DNA of 64,000 nucleotides from Bilabrum cf. latius (lineage: Eukaryota > Bigyra: Bicosoecida > Bigyra > Bicosoecida): contig OZ237758.1 of the NCBI GenBank assembly GCA_965178125.1, positions 62,001-126,000 on the forward strand. Direction: 5' to 3'. The notes beneath the pieces were generated by a model. It saw only the letters and a program-made list of their open reading frames with translations, had not been told where the DNA came from and made no database searches. This document shows, in pieces, positions 35,247 to 45,800 of the stretch. The number at the start of each line of letters is the position of its first letter. The stretch's first letter is position 1. Made by a program: the position numbers and the translations under genes.

Positions 35247-35261
35247 TACCGTAGCGCCGCG
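35236..35261. repeat. Perfect 11-bp stem hairpin
   Basis: CGCGGCGCTAC, loop TACC, GTAGCGCCGCG. It overlaps the outer end of the right 45-bp repeat and lies in the probable LSM7 promoter or leader. Confidence 0.9.
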
Positions 35262-35297
35262 ACATGTTTACTCGGTTTATCTTGTCAAAGAGCGATC

Positions 35298-35959
35298 ATG
35301 GTAAGATGATTCGACCTATCTCGAGTATTTTGTATATGCCTTTCTCAGCAAGGAGCTACATTGGACCCCCGGTCCCTCTGGTCTACGCAGGCTGGCCGCA
35401 AGTAGGAGGGCATCATGAACTTGTCCAAGTACATGGACAAGAAGGTCCGTGTACGTTTCCAGGGAGGTAGAGAGGGTAAGTTTCCGTCGAATTGATTCGT
35501 TCTGATGCACTGGGGTGACCCTAAGTCCAAGTAGCTAGCGTGTCTTGTGCGGTCGGTCTGTGCGCAGTTGTCGGCATTCTTAAAGGGTTCGATCCGCTTA
35601 CGAACATGGTATTAGACGAGGCTGTTGAGTTTATGCGCGGTGAGACAACTTCATGCTATCACTTGTTAAGTCTGGGCAAACCCTGAAACGATGCCAACCC
35701 CATTCCTGGTCCATTTCGATTCGCAGACCCGGAGGACCCTCTCACTACAACTGCGTCCCAGCGAACGCTGGGCATATGTATCTGCAGGGGCAACGCTCTG
35801 ATGTCACTTTGTCCTGAAGACGGTTTTGAGGAGATCGAGAACCCCTTCGGTGAGGCCGGAGGAGATGAGGATGACGGGGAGGGCGCAGGTGCAGACGGCA
35901 CCTCGCCAGCGGCAAGGGGGGGAGCAGGTGAGGGTAGCGCCGCCGCCCCGTCCACATGA
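35298..35959 (+). CDS. LSM7: U6 snRNA-associated Sm-like protein LSm7
   Basis: Subunit of the LSm1-7 (cytoplasmic decay) and LSm2-8 (U6 snRNP) rings. Exons are 35298..35300, 35391..35475, 35568..35639 and 35727..35959, with introns of 90, 92 and 87 nt, all GT-AG, 130 aa. Coding exon 1 is the ATG alone; exon 2 continues AGRK-Q-EGI (TAG at 35403-35405), matching the MAGRKE... start of plant and fungal LSm7. The Sm1 motif is LSKYMDKKVRVRFQGGRE and VVGILKGFDPLTNMVLDEAV; the Sm2 motif is LGICICRGNALMSLCPEDG. The C-terminus ends with an acidic/Gly-Ala tail (FGEAGGDEDDGEG) and TGA. All splice phases join into a continuous Sm fold, which makes this one of the best-supported exon structures in the window. 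Confidence 0.96.
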
Positions 35960-36532
35960 GGACCAAAAGAGACTCGAAACGCACTTGTTCCACGCACACA
36001 CCCGCGTGCCACCCGGTGTCCTGGCAGCGGGCAGGCCGGATGTCTGCAGCGGGGTGGGGTGGGGGGGGGGGGTTCACCCCGCATCAGCCGGACGCCCCAT
36101 GCTTGGCGAACTGCCCGCCGCCCTGATCTATAGATTGGATCTAGGCATGAAAAGGTGTCGGTATACGGCCCTTTGGGCTGGCGCCAGGCTGGCTGGGGCT
36201 GAACATGTCAGTGACGAGGCTAGGCGAGGCCGGTGGGGCTGCTTCCAAGGCCATCCTTCGACGGCACCGCATCCCAGCGAGTGCGTGCGTGCGGGTTTGG
36301 TGGTTCCGAGTAGGCTGTGCGTGCTCCCCATGGACATCCAGAGGCACGCTGCCGCGGATATGGATTAGATGGATCGCCGGAAGCTGCACGTGCACTGCAT
36401 GGAAGTGCAATTTCCAGGCGCGGGGCAGCCGTCGGGTCTCGATCCCTTGACGGATTAGCTTTGATCTGCCATGAACTGACAACCAAGAAAGCGCGCTATG
36501 CACCTTGTAGGCGATGTATGTTCCATTCCCAA
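35960..36532. other. Intergenic region between convergent LSM7 and ESCO genes
   Basis: 573 bp of shared 3' space. It contains a homopolymer-rich G run at about 36053-36071 and no supported gene; the long ORFs on both strands have no anchor. Confidence 0.5.
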
Positions 36533-38482
36533 TCAAGTGTACACCGGAAAGTCGGCCCTGCCGAGATACCTGACCGCCAGCTTGGCTCCAGCTGGAGTGG
36601 GGTGTGAGAAGGCGATAGCGGCCAAGGGAACCACCTCCCCTGTGCCTTTATCCATGCCCGCACCCATGCCCATCTGAGCGGCGATGCTGCTCCCTGAGCC
36701 GCTGCTTGAGCTACTAGTGCTGCTGCTGCTGCTGCTGCCCGCCGCACCACGGCTCTCGGTTCCCCCTCTGGCTTCACACCAAACTCCCAGGGCCCCTGCC
36801 TCGGCCCTCTGCGTGTGCATCGCCCCTTGCCTCCCCACGTGTCTCCAGCACCGTCTCACTGCGTCCAGCAGCAGACTGGCCACTCCCTGCCGGCGAGCCT
36901 GTCCGTGCACCCAGACCTGCGCGATCCCAATCTCAACGGACACCCTGGCCGTGGTGTCGACGTGCAGAGCCCCAGCCGCCTCTACCGCAGCCCCCCCTCC
37001 AGCTTTGGATGCAGAGGCCGGTGTGGGCGCGGCACATTTGCAAGGCAAGGCGCGATGAGCCTCCATCACTTGCTCCGCCACCACGCATCCCAGCGCCCGC
37101 CCCTGCTCCCCGACAAACACGACGGCTAGCCGGTGGATGTGCTCATTGTCAGATCCGCTGTCTGTTCCCTGGTACCCACCCAACACACTCGTCACGTGCT
37201 CGAGCAGGTGTCGGGCGGGCGCCCCTCTCAATCCAACCGTGTGCAGGCCAGGCACGACCGCCACCACGGTAGGACCCCGCTACTGCGGCTCCAAGGGCCG
37301 AGGCCACGGCAGCCATGACCCGCGCTCGCGCACTGCCATGTGCCCGCGCACAGCACTGCCACTGGCACCCACAAGTTGCCCTCCTCTACTCGGCCCCGCC
37401 CACAGCAAGAACCCCTCCTTGGGCGCAAGCAGGCCACCGCCACTACCTGCCGTCCCATGCGAGCTGCCGCCTCCCACAACTGCCGTTGCCACTCTCCCAC
37501 TGCACCTGCCACCTCTGTGTCGGGACCTGTCGCGGCTGTCCCTCAAATCCATTGGTGCACCGCAGAAGCGACACGCAGTCGGCCCCGCGTCCCTCTGGCC
37601 CCAGTCCAGTCGTGCCTGCAGGAGCTTCCCCGTCACCGCCTTTCCCGATCCCCTGGGTCTCGAAGAGCCACCCAGTGATCCAATCGAAGAGGCGCCCGAT
37701 GAAGCAGCAGACGCCCCTGCCCCTGCCCAACCACCCGCGGCCGATGACCCGGTTGCTAGTGGAGCCTACTCCCCCGAGGCCGATGATGCGCTCACCGCAC
37801 TCCCACCGCCTGTTCCATCGCTCTAGCACCCGATCCCAAGCCCACCTTTGCTTCCAGTCCCCATTGCTTCACCGCAACTCTACACCCGCGACCCCTTGCC
37901 CCCACCATCCTTGTCTCCACCTTGTCCAGCAGCCAGCGGCAGCAGTGTGCCATCCGTGTCTTCTTCCATCCTGCTCCGCTAGGCAGGGCTCATCCACCAT
38001 GCACCAGCCCTGGGATCCTCGGGTCCCGATAGACCTAGGTGCCGGAAGGGGTTGAACCGGGAGCCAAATGAGGAAGGGAAGGGGTGCGCTGGGGCCGTGC
38101 CAGTGCAGGCATGCAGCTGCAGGGGCGGGGGCACCATGCTAGGATTCGCCGGATTAGCTGCTTCCTACAGAGCATCGCCGTGCGCTGGAAGGGAGGGCAA
38201 TTTGCGCACAGAAGGCTGTCCCGCCTGCTGCCTCGCTTTCTTTGCTACGCGCTCATCCAATCTGGATACCGTTGTATATCCTTCGCGTTTTCGGGGCGTA
38301 CCGATCTAATGGACGGAAGCTGGGCTCCACAAATCTACTGATGGGCTAGTGCTCGTATCAGTGAGCCAAGCAGGTTCCGGCGAATCCTGGACAGACGTAC
38401 GGGAATCCGACGCTGGATGGCCAGACCTAGATGACCTAGGTGTTCTGGCTGCGTAGCTCCGACGTGCAACTGTTTTTGCCAT
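36533..38482 (-). CDS. Cohesin acetyltransferase (ESCO/CTF7/Eco1)
   Basis: Acetylates SMC3 to establish sister-chromatid cohesion in S phase. A single open frame from ATG 38482 to TGA 36533, 649 aa, with several in-frame TAGs (for example 37280). A long disordered N-terminus is followed by the C2H2-type zinc finger typical of the family (LLQARLDWGQRDAGPTACRF, with ACRFCGAP and downstream His). The acetyltransferase domain shows RLAVVFVGEQGRALGCVVAE, IGIAQVWVHGQARRQGVASL (acetyl-CoA loop) and the family ending IAFSHPTPAGAKLAVRYLG...DFPVY. The motif usually written FSDPTPDG reads FSHPTPAG here; that position varies between kingdoms, so activity is not in doubt on this basis. A Ser/Gly-rich loop interrupts the domain. 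It is divergent from DDX52. Confidence 0.92.
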
Positions 38483-38824
38483 AGCCTTAGGTCCAATAGA
38501 GTGCAAACTAGTTATGGGAGGCGAGTGGCCTAACTGCGCGTAGGCGGTAGCTTGGACAGAATTATCTAGCTTTCAGAGTAGCTGTAGTGAAATTACGCGC
38601 AAGCGGCAGGTATTGGTACACTTGCAAGCAGTCAGACCCCACGCTCACATTCTTAGATTTTAAGAACAGGTCTTTTTGACCTGACATAGCCACGCCAGGT
38701 CGCACTGTTGGATGAATTCGTTCGTTCGAGCGTATTTAAAATGACGAACGTTCGTACGGGTTCGTTGCAGTTGGAGAGAACTACGACTAAAACAAGGCCA
38801 CCCCTAGGACAGTTATTCGCAATA
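38483..38824. promoter_or_regulatory. Divergent promoter region of ESCO and DDX52
   Basis: 342 bp between start codons. A TATA-like TATTTAAA lies at 38733-38740 directly before an upstream in-frame ATG (38741) of DDX52. Direct and inverted CGTTCG/CGAACG-type motifs cluster at 38719-38765. No gene seen. Confidence 0.4.
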
Positions 38825-41149
38825 ATGGAAGAAGCTATTTTTAATACTCTTGCAGGAGGGCTTATGGGAAGGACGTAGAAGGAGAAAAAGTCCAAATCCG
38901 CCAAAAGGGCCACTTCCGGTTCGGTAGGTTCGCTTGACTTTTTTGGAACTTAGTCCCGCGGCACCAAGAAGAAGAGAGGAAGCAAAAAATCGAAGAAACA
39001 TGCTAAATCTTCTCGAGGTAATGGTTCTGATCTGGAAGCACGTACTGGGATGAAAGCTGATGACCTAGCGTCAGCCAAGCCAGATGCGGCCGGCAGTATC
39101 GACCAGAACTTGCGGCTATTTTCGGCATCTTCTCAGACGGAACTTGATGAGTAGGCTAGGTTATCCAAAGACTAGTTGGCTAGGACCTCGAAGCGTGCGC
39201 TGGAAGCTGCAAGAGCGCGAGCTGCTATGGAGGACGAGGCAGCCGAAGCACTGCGGGAGCAGGCTGGGATTCGCGTCAAGGGGACGATGCCACCGCGGCC
39301 AATCGGCTCATTCGATGCCCTTGAGGACGGCTACATAGCGACAGGTGTCGCTGCACAGTCAAACAGGGGCCGCGCAGACGATGCCGCAGCAGGTGCAACC
39401 GGTGCGAGCCAGCGTCGGTGCGCCGCGCACCTCTTGCGGAACATCGAGGCGGGCGAGTGGGTGGAGCCCACCCCCGTGCAAATGCAGGCGGTGCCCTCTC
39501 TGCTGGAAGGCCGCGACACTCTGGCCATCGCCCCCACAGGCAGCGGCAAGACGGCGGCGTATCTCATCCCGGCGGTGCTGTCCCTCGGGGCCAGGGCGCA
39601 GGGGGCGGGGCCCAGGGCCGTGGTGCTGGTGCCCACTAGGGAGCTGCAGGCGCAGGTGCTCCAGGAAGCGCGGCGCCTCTCCAGCGGAACCGGGTTGCGG
39701 TGCGGTGGTTTGTCGAGGAGCGCTGCAGCAGGTGCATTTGGGGCCGAGGTGGAGGTGCAGGTGCAGGCTGGGAGGGGTAGTGGCGGTGCGAGCAGTGAGT
39801 CTGCAGCGACATCTGGCGATGAATACAAATAGCAGCAAGACGAAGACAACGAGGACGAAGATGAGGGTGAAGATGAAAACGATGATGAGAGCGAGATGGG
39901 CAGCGAGGGCAAGTCCAAGGAAGGCAAAGGCAAGTAGCCGCCCAAGGGCAGGGACAAGAGGCGATCCAAGTCGGGCACCCTGCTGCTATCAGGCGCCGCG
40001 AGAGAGGCCGCCCGCCTGCGAATCCCCGACGTGGACATTCTCGTGGCCACGCCCCTGCTGCTGGCCTGGCTCGCGCGCACGGAGCACGGCAAGCACGGCC
40101 TCCGATCCCTCCGGATCGTGGTGCTCGATGAGTGCGACAGGCTGCTGGACGGGGGCTCAGCACTCTCCGGGCAGGTAGATGCCGTGCTGTCCGCGTGCGG
40201 AACCGGCGCAGCGCGCTGCCTGTTCAGCGCCACGATCCCCGGGCAGGTGGAGGAGCTGGCCTCGCACGTGCTGCGGGACCCGCTCAGGATCACGGTGGGA
40301 CTCAAGAACGCAGGGGCGGCGACCATCTCCTAGCGGCTCGTGTTCGTGGGGTAGGAGAAGGGCAAGCTGCTGGAACTGAGACAGATGAGGGCCACGGGGC
40401 TGGCCCCGCCCGTGCTCATCTTCGTGGAGAACAAGGCTCGCGCGCAGGAGCTGACGGAGGAGCTGCTGCTGGACGGGTGGCGGGCGGAGTGCCTGCACTC
40501 GGGTCTCGAGCCCAGGACGAGGAAGGCCGTGCTGCAGCGGTTCAGGGACGGGAGCACGTGGTTTCTGGTAGCGACGGATGTGCTAGGGCGCGGGATCGAC
40601 GTCCCCGGGATCAAGATGGTGGTCAACTTCGACTTCCCGCCGGATGTGACCGCGTATGTGCACCGCATCGGGCGCACGGGCAGGGCGGGCGCCAAGGGGG
40701 AGGCCGTGACGTTCTTCACCGAGGCGGACATCTTGCGGCTGCGGGCAGTCGCGAACGTGATGAGGACGAACGGCTGCGAGGTGCCCGAGTGGATGCTGCA
40801 GCTGCGGCGCATGACCAAGACGGAGAAGAGGGAGCTGAGGAGCGGGCAGGCCAAGGGGAGGAGGCCCGTGTCGGCGCCCACGCTGTGGGACCAGGCCCAG
40901 CGGCGGAAGGCCAAGAAGCGCAAGAGGGCGGAGAGGGAGGAGGAAGTGAAAGGTCGAGGGGGGGGTGAGAAGGAGAAGGAAGTTGCTGGCGGAGGAGCGT
41001 CGAAGGGTTCTACTAGTAGTAGCAGGGGGTCCAGAGGGGGGGCGAAGGAGAGGAGGAGGAGCAAGGAGGGCTCAGAGGTGGGCGGCAAGGGGGTTAGCGA
41101 GGCCAGCCGTGAGTCCAAGGCGAAGCGAAGGCGGAAGGGGACGTCATAA
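38825..41149 (+). CDS. DDX52: DEAD-box rRNA-processing helicase DDX52/ROK1
   Basis: Nucleolar ATP-dependent RNA helicase for 18S rRNA maturation. One exon, 774 aa, TAA stop. The start MEEAIFNTLAGGLMGRT and LDFFG at residues about 43-47 match the ROK1 N-terminus; an in-frame ATG 28 codons upstream (38741) is an alternative. Motifs: Q-region PTPVQMQAVPSLL; I APTGSGKTAAY; Ia VPTREL; Ib DVDILVATPLLLAWL; II DECD (family DESD/DEAD); III SATI; then RLVFVG-Q-EKGKLL, VATDVLGRGIDVPGI and VI HRIGRTGRAG. TAG codons are frequent (for example 39137, 39170, 39830, 39935, 40331, 40352 regions). The one in TIS-x-RLVFVG lies where homologues commonly have Gln. The C-terminus is Lys/Arg/Gly-rich. Confidence 0.95.
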
Positions 41150-41272
41150 AGGGCCACTAATGCATGGATGACAGCAGGCATACAGCATGCATGCATGCGC
41201 ATTGACGTGAGTCAATCGTCACACCATGTAGCCACCAGTAAATTCCGTTCCACGGCAATATTTTGAATACGA

Positions 41273-42757
41273 ATGGTAGAATGGCGCCAGATAGATAACG
41301 CGTCATGTTCTCATATAAGGATCGCTGAGGCTTGTGGTGTTGATCCACAATCAGAAGCACAAGATTAGAAACCGAATGAGCCGCAGCTTGCAGTCGTTGC
41401 AGTCCATGGTGCAGAGTCTTCTCTGGAGTCGTTCACAAGAATTGCGTAGCATTTAATCGCTGGCAGTTGCGCTGTCGTGTCGCCCTCAAGGGTTCGCCTT
41501 TTTGGTTATGATATCAGAGGCCACGGCAGGTCGAACGCCATGACCGGGTGCGCTGCACAGGACCACGTGAACGATTGCGTGGCAGTCATACGAGCAGTAG
41601 TCAATCATATTCACGCATAGGAGGCCTAGGGTGGATCATTTGGCAGCTCCAGTCATGAGCACGATCAGACAGCCTCGGATGCTCACAACCTGACGGCGGA
41701 CGGAAGGCCAGCGCAATCGCCTGTCCGAATATTGCTATTAGGTCACTCCGTCGGAGCATCCATCGCTACAAAAGCAGCTCTCCAATTACAGACGAGCTTT
41801 CTCTCTCCAGGTACCAGCTCAGGCGTGGCAGGGTCCCCGGCCACTGGAAGCGAGTCGACTGGCAGTACCGTGTCCCCGGCAACGGGTGGGGCGGGCCTCG
41901 CACCCCCACCTGCTTCGATGGCTGCGATCATGGCACGGAAACCAACAAGTATGCCACCACCTGCGAGCGATGCTTGCCTTGCAGGAGTTGCAGTGCACGG
42001 TGCTGCTGTCCCGTCTCCAAGGCAAGCACTGCGTGCGATTCCGCTGCAGTGGCCTGCACCTGCTCGGGCGGCAGAGGGCACAACATCTGCCAAAGAAGTA
42101 GGTTCCATGCCCCCTCACGTTGTTCTCTCGGGAGTGATGGTCATTGAACTGGCGGAGACGCTTGCGATCCAGGCTCTCCAGCGGGCGGGGGCGCGGTCGG
42201 CGCTGGCCAGGAGGCCCCGGCTGTTTCCCTCAAGGGAGGCTGCCTGGGCGTGGGCTGTGGGAGAGGGATTCGTGAAGGGGAAGGGGCCTCCAAGTCGCGG
42301 GGCGGGGAAGGGGGCGGGCGGGGAGGCGCATGCATCTGGTGGCGGGCGGATCGGTTGCGACGGTGACGATGAGGAGGCGGCCATGTACGTGTGGCCCAGG
42401 CTGTAGAGAGTTAGGAAGCACCCTGGCAGAGGTGCTTCGGGAGTTGGTGGTGTTGCGTGTGACGAGTGGGAGTGGGAGTGGCGCGGCAGCATCGGGGGGT
42501 GGGTGCCAGTGGAGGTTGAGGTGATGAGGGGGGCTTCAGGGGCATTCATTGCACTGCAGTGCCCCCGCCGACTGCTGGTCTCATCTCCAGATATGGTGGA
42601 TCCCCTTTTCACCGCCCCTGTGATGATGGGGAAGTTCGGGTGCGGTGTGCTGCACGGAGCGGCAGGAGCGGACCACTTTCTGCACGAGAGCATAGAAGGG
42701 GCTGAGATCGTTGGTAAGCAGGTGCAGGCCTTCATTGAGCGATACGGTCAAATCTGA
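41273..42757 (+). CDS. PPME1: Protein phosphatase methylesterase 1
   Basis: Alpha/beta hydrolase that demethylates the C-terminal Leu of the PP2A catalytic subunit. ATG 41273 to TGA 42757, 494 aa, TAG in frame at 42404 and elsewhere. HIRIAEA is followed by AVVAVHGAESSLESFTRIA (oxyanion-loop HGG region), then FGYDIRGHGRSNA and the nucleophile elbow LLLGHSVGASIA (Ser). The strand VMVIELAETLAIQAL corresponds to MIDVVEGTAMDAL of human PPME1, so the catalytic Asp is Glu here. The tail has WPRL-Q, CPRRLLVSSPDMVD, and the catalytic His in GADHFLHESIEGAEI. An in-frame TGA precedes the start. Insertions rich in Ala/Gly/Ser (41815-42100, 42290-42380) enlarge it beyond the usual ~390 aa. It lies tandem with DDX52 (123 bp). 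Confidence 0.85.
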
Positions 42758-42899
42758 AATGCATTTCTGAAGCCCCCCGGCCGGGGCTCGAGCTACAAAG
42801 AGGTTGCAACCGCTTGCGGCTGCCGTGCAATCCCACACTTTTCATCCGAGTAGAACCCAACAATAGGGTTCCAGCGTTTAGTCATCGTTCTCAGTCTAT

Positions 42900-45800
42900 A
42901 TGTCATCATCGGGTCGTCGGGGGAATCGCGGTCGCGGCGGCGGGCACAGGGCAGCCCGAGACGCTGCGCCTGGCTCGAAAGCATCGAGCGAGAACGGAGT
43001 AGGAGAGGACTTTCGCATCCAAGTCGAGGAGGCCCTGCTCACATTTCGGGATACTGACGAGCCCCAGCTGGAGTTCCCTGCCGATCTCAACAATGTGCAA
43101 CGCAAATTCGTGCACCACCTGTGCGGCCAGCTAGGCCTTGACAGCAAGAGCTACGGCAAAGGGGAGTCGAGAAGAATCATCGTGAAGCGGAAACGCTCTA
43201 AAGGCACGGGCGGGGCTGGTATGCTGCCCCAGATCCACTTGCACCCAGAATCAGAGGCAGTCATCGCTCGGTATCTGGACCGCTTCCCGCCGACCCCGAC
43301 AGAGACGAGCCCAACACTCGGCTCGGCGGAAGAGTTCAAGATGTTGTCAACGCGAGTGACACATGCAGCACAAGCAGGAACCGCGTCCTCCGCGATGGAG
43401 CCACCCCGGCCCGCCGACGCCGCACGCACACCTGCTGGTGCAGAGGCGCTCCTGCCGCCGGCCCCCGAGCCGCCCGCCCCCCCGATGGCAGCCAAGGAGC
43501 ATCTCTCGGCGCTCGCCCGGCGGGTATCGGACCCGCGCTGGCCCTCTGTGCTGCAGGGCCGCGCCTCTCTCCCCGCGTGGACCGCCCGCGGCCTCTTCTC
43601 CAGCGCCCTCCGCCGCTCCCGCGTCATCCTCGTGAGCGGCGCCACTGGCTGCGGCAAGTCCACGCAGGTGCCCCAGTTCATCCTGGACGACCCAGAGATA
43701 GGGCCCCGGGCCAACGTGATCGTCACACAGCCGCGCCGCATCAGCGCCACGTCGCTCGCCGAGCGGGTTGCGGACGAGAGGCTGGAGCCGCTGGGGAACA
43801 CCGTGGGCTACAGGGTCAAGCTGGACGCGAAGCGGGGCCGGAACACGAGGCTCCTCTTCTGCACCACGGGAGTGCTGCTGCGGCGCATCGCGGCGGACCC
43901 TTGGCTCCGGGGGGTGACCCACGTGGTGCTGGACGAGGTGCACGAGAGGGACGCGGCCACTGACTTTTTGCTGGTGCTGCTGCGGGACCTGCTGCTGAGG
44001 GGGCGCAGGGGGCTCACGGTGGTGGTCATGTCGGCCACGATGCAGCTGCGGCTGTTCCTCGAGTACTTTGCCAGGCCCCCGAGGGCGGGGGAGAGGACGG
44101 CGGCGCTCCCGCTGCCCCCCGCCGCTGCTGCTGCGGCTGCTTCTGGTGCCGATGGGGCGTAGGACGGGGCAGGGACTGCCGATGCAGTCGCTGTGGCCGG
44201 TCCGCTTGCGGGACTAGAGGACGACGCCGCGGCCGCCCGTCTCTCGCAGGAAGGGCTGAGGCCGCAGGTGGTGTACATCAAGGGCAGCGCGCACCCTGTG
44301 CGTGAGTTTTGGCTGGAGGATGTGCTGTGGGAGATGGGTCGGGAGCGGAGAGAGAGGAGGCAAGGTGGAGGGGGGCTGGCGCCGGAGGGGAGGGGCGTGC
44401 TGGAGCCGCCCCCCGCCCCCGAGCTGAACCCCGAGGATGAGGCAGGGGACGCCTCCCGGGCCCGTTGTTCCCTGTGCGGGGCCCGCGCCTTCGAGGACTG
44501 GGACGAATACGCGATGCATGTGGCCACTTGCTTCGGGCCAGAGCAGCCCGGCGAGGGGGGTACTAGGGGCCCGCTTGGTGTGGCGGAGGAAGTACAAGGC
44601 GAGAAGGAGGACGGGCCTGAGGAGGACGGCGAGGGAGGGGGGGAAGGGGCAGGGGGCAGCGCGGCCGATGGGGCCAGCAGGGCGACGGCGGCGAGTGCGG
44701 GCATGGACGCTGGAGAGCCGGGTGGAGAGGACGATGGCATGCCGCTGGAAATGCGCCGGCACGTGGCATTCTACGACCCCGAGTCCGAGGATGCGCCCAG
44801 GGCTGGAGGCGGCACTGGCGGGGACAGCTGGGACGATGCGGGAGCGGGCGGGCCGCAGGAAGAAGGCGGGGAGGAAGGGACGCCCTCCCAGACTGAGGCG
44901 CTGGCCAGCAGCCTGGCTGCCATCGGGGCAGCGGCGCAGGAGAGTAGGGCGCAGGTGCAGGGCATTGCGGCGCGCGGGGCTGGGTCCGGGTCTGGTGGAG
45001 CACCCCCTGGCAGCGAGGAGGAGGCCGTGCAGCGGGAGCTGCTGGCCTACCAGCGCGGGGCGGCGGACGACGAGGTGGACTGTTCCCTGGTGGTGGACCT
45101 GATCCGATCCCTGTACCAGGCGGCGGGCCCTGGATCTGCGCTGCAGGAGGGCAGGCGCAGGCAGGCTGAGGACGAGGGCGAGGACGAGGGCGCTGCGGGG
45201 CTCGGGGCTGGAGCTGGCAGCAGGCGGGGAAGAGGCAAGGGCAAAGGCAAGATCAAGGCCAAAGGGGGCACCAAGGGCGAGCAGAGCCCCGTGCAGCAGC
45301 TGTGGGGTGGGCCTGGAGGTGTGTCGTCTCTCGCTGGGCAGAGCCTAGACCTGTCCCCTGCCGCTGCCCTCGCCTCTGGGATCGAGCCCGCGGGGGGCGA
45401 GGCAGGGGGCAAGGGCGGCCGTGCGCGAGACCCCGTACTGTCCGCGGACTCTATGGGCGCGGTGCTTGTATTCCTTCCCGGGTGGGACGATATCAGCAAG
45501 TGCAGGAGGCTGCTGGAGGAGGACCCCGCTCTGGGGGACAGGAGGAGGGCCTGGGTGCTGCCGCTGCACAGCGGAGTGCCTTCCAGGGAACAACGGAGGG
45601 TGTTCGAGGTTGTTCCCCCGGGGGTGCTCAAGGTGGTGCTGAGCACCAACATCGCGGAGACCTCCATCACCATCCCCGACGCCACGTTTGTCATCGACGC
45701 GGGCAAGCACAAGCAGAGGGCGCACGACCCACACACCGGCTGCGTGTCGCTGTCCTCCGTGTGGATCCCCAAGGCCAGCGCGAGACAGAGGGCGGGCCGG

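Larger units (their letters stand above)
34596..35297. other. Lower-GC intergenic region with ORF-like remnant and right inverted repeat
   Basis: Sits between the start of the large minus-strand gene and LSM7. Composition is nearer 50% GC than the flanks. In one plus-strand frame (34667-35038) the translation is protein-like (NYDLAVLAMASEWNITTYAV; later VDPELAALEALADARPRSVA and IQNMGDIVFLKLPVAREK). It contains two TAA codons near 34775-34783 and ends at TAA 35036. This could be a decayed gene, two exons with an unseen intron, or chance. Confidence 0.4.

Noticed and set aside
29495-35261. Helitron or LTR interpretation of the repeats
   Set aside because: Repeats are inverted, not direct; no CTRR end, no Rep/helicase or reverse transcriptase; no clear target-site duplication.
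41162-41214. Extra first exon of PPME1 ending at a GTGAGT donor near 41210
   Set aside because: The frame upstream has a stop or gives only a few residues, and ATG 41273 already supplies a plausible N-terminus.
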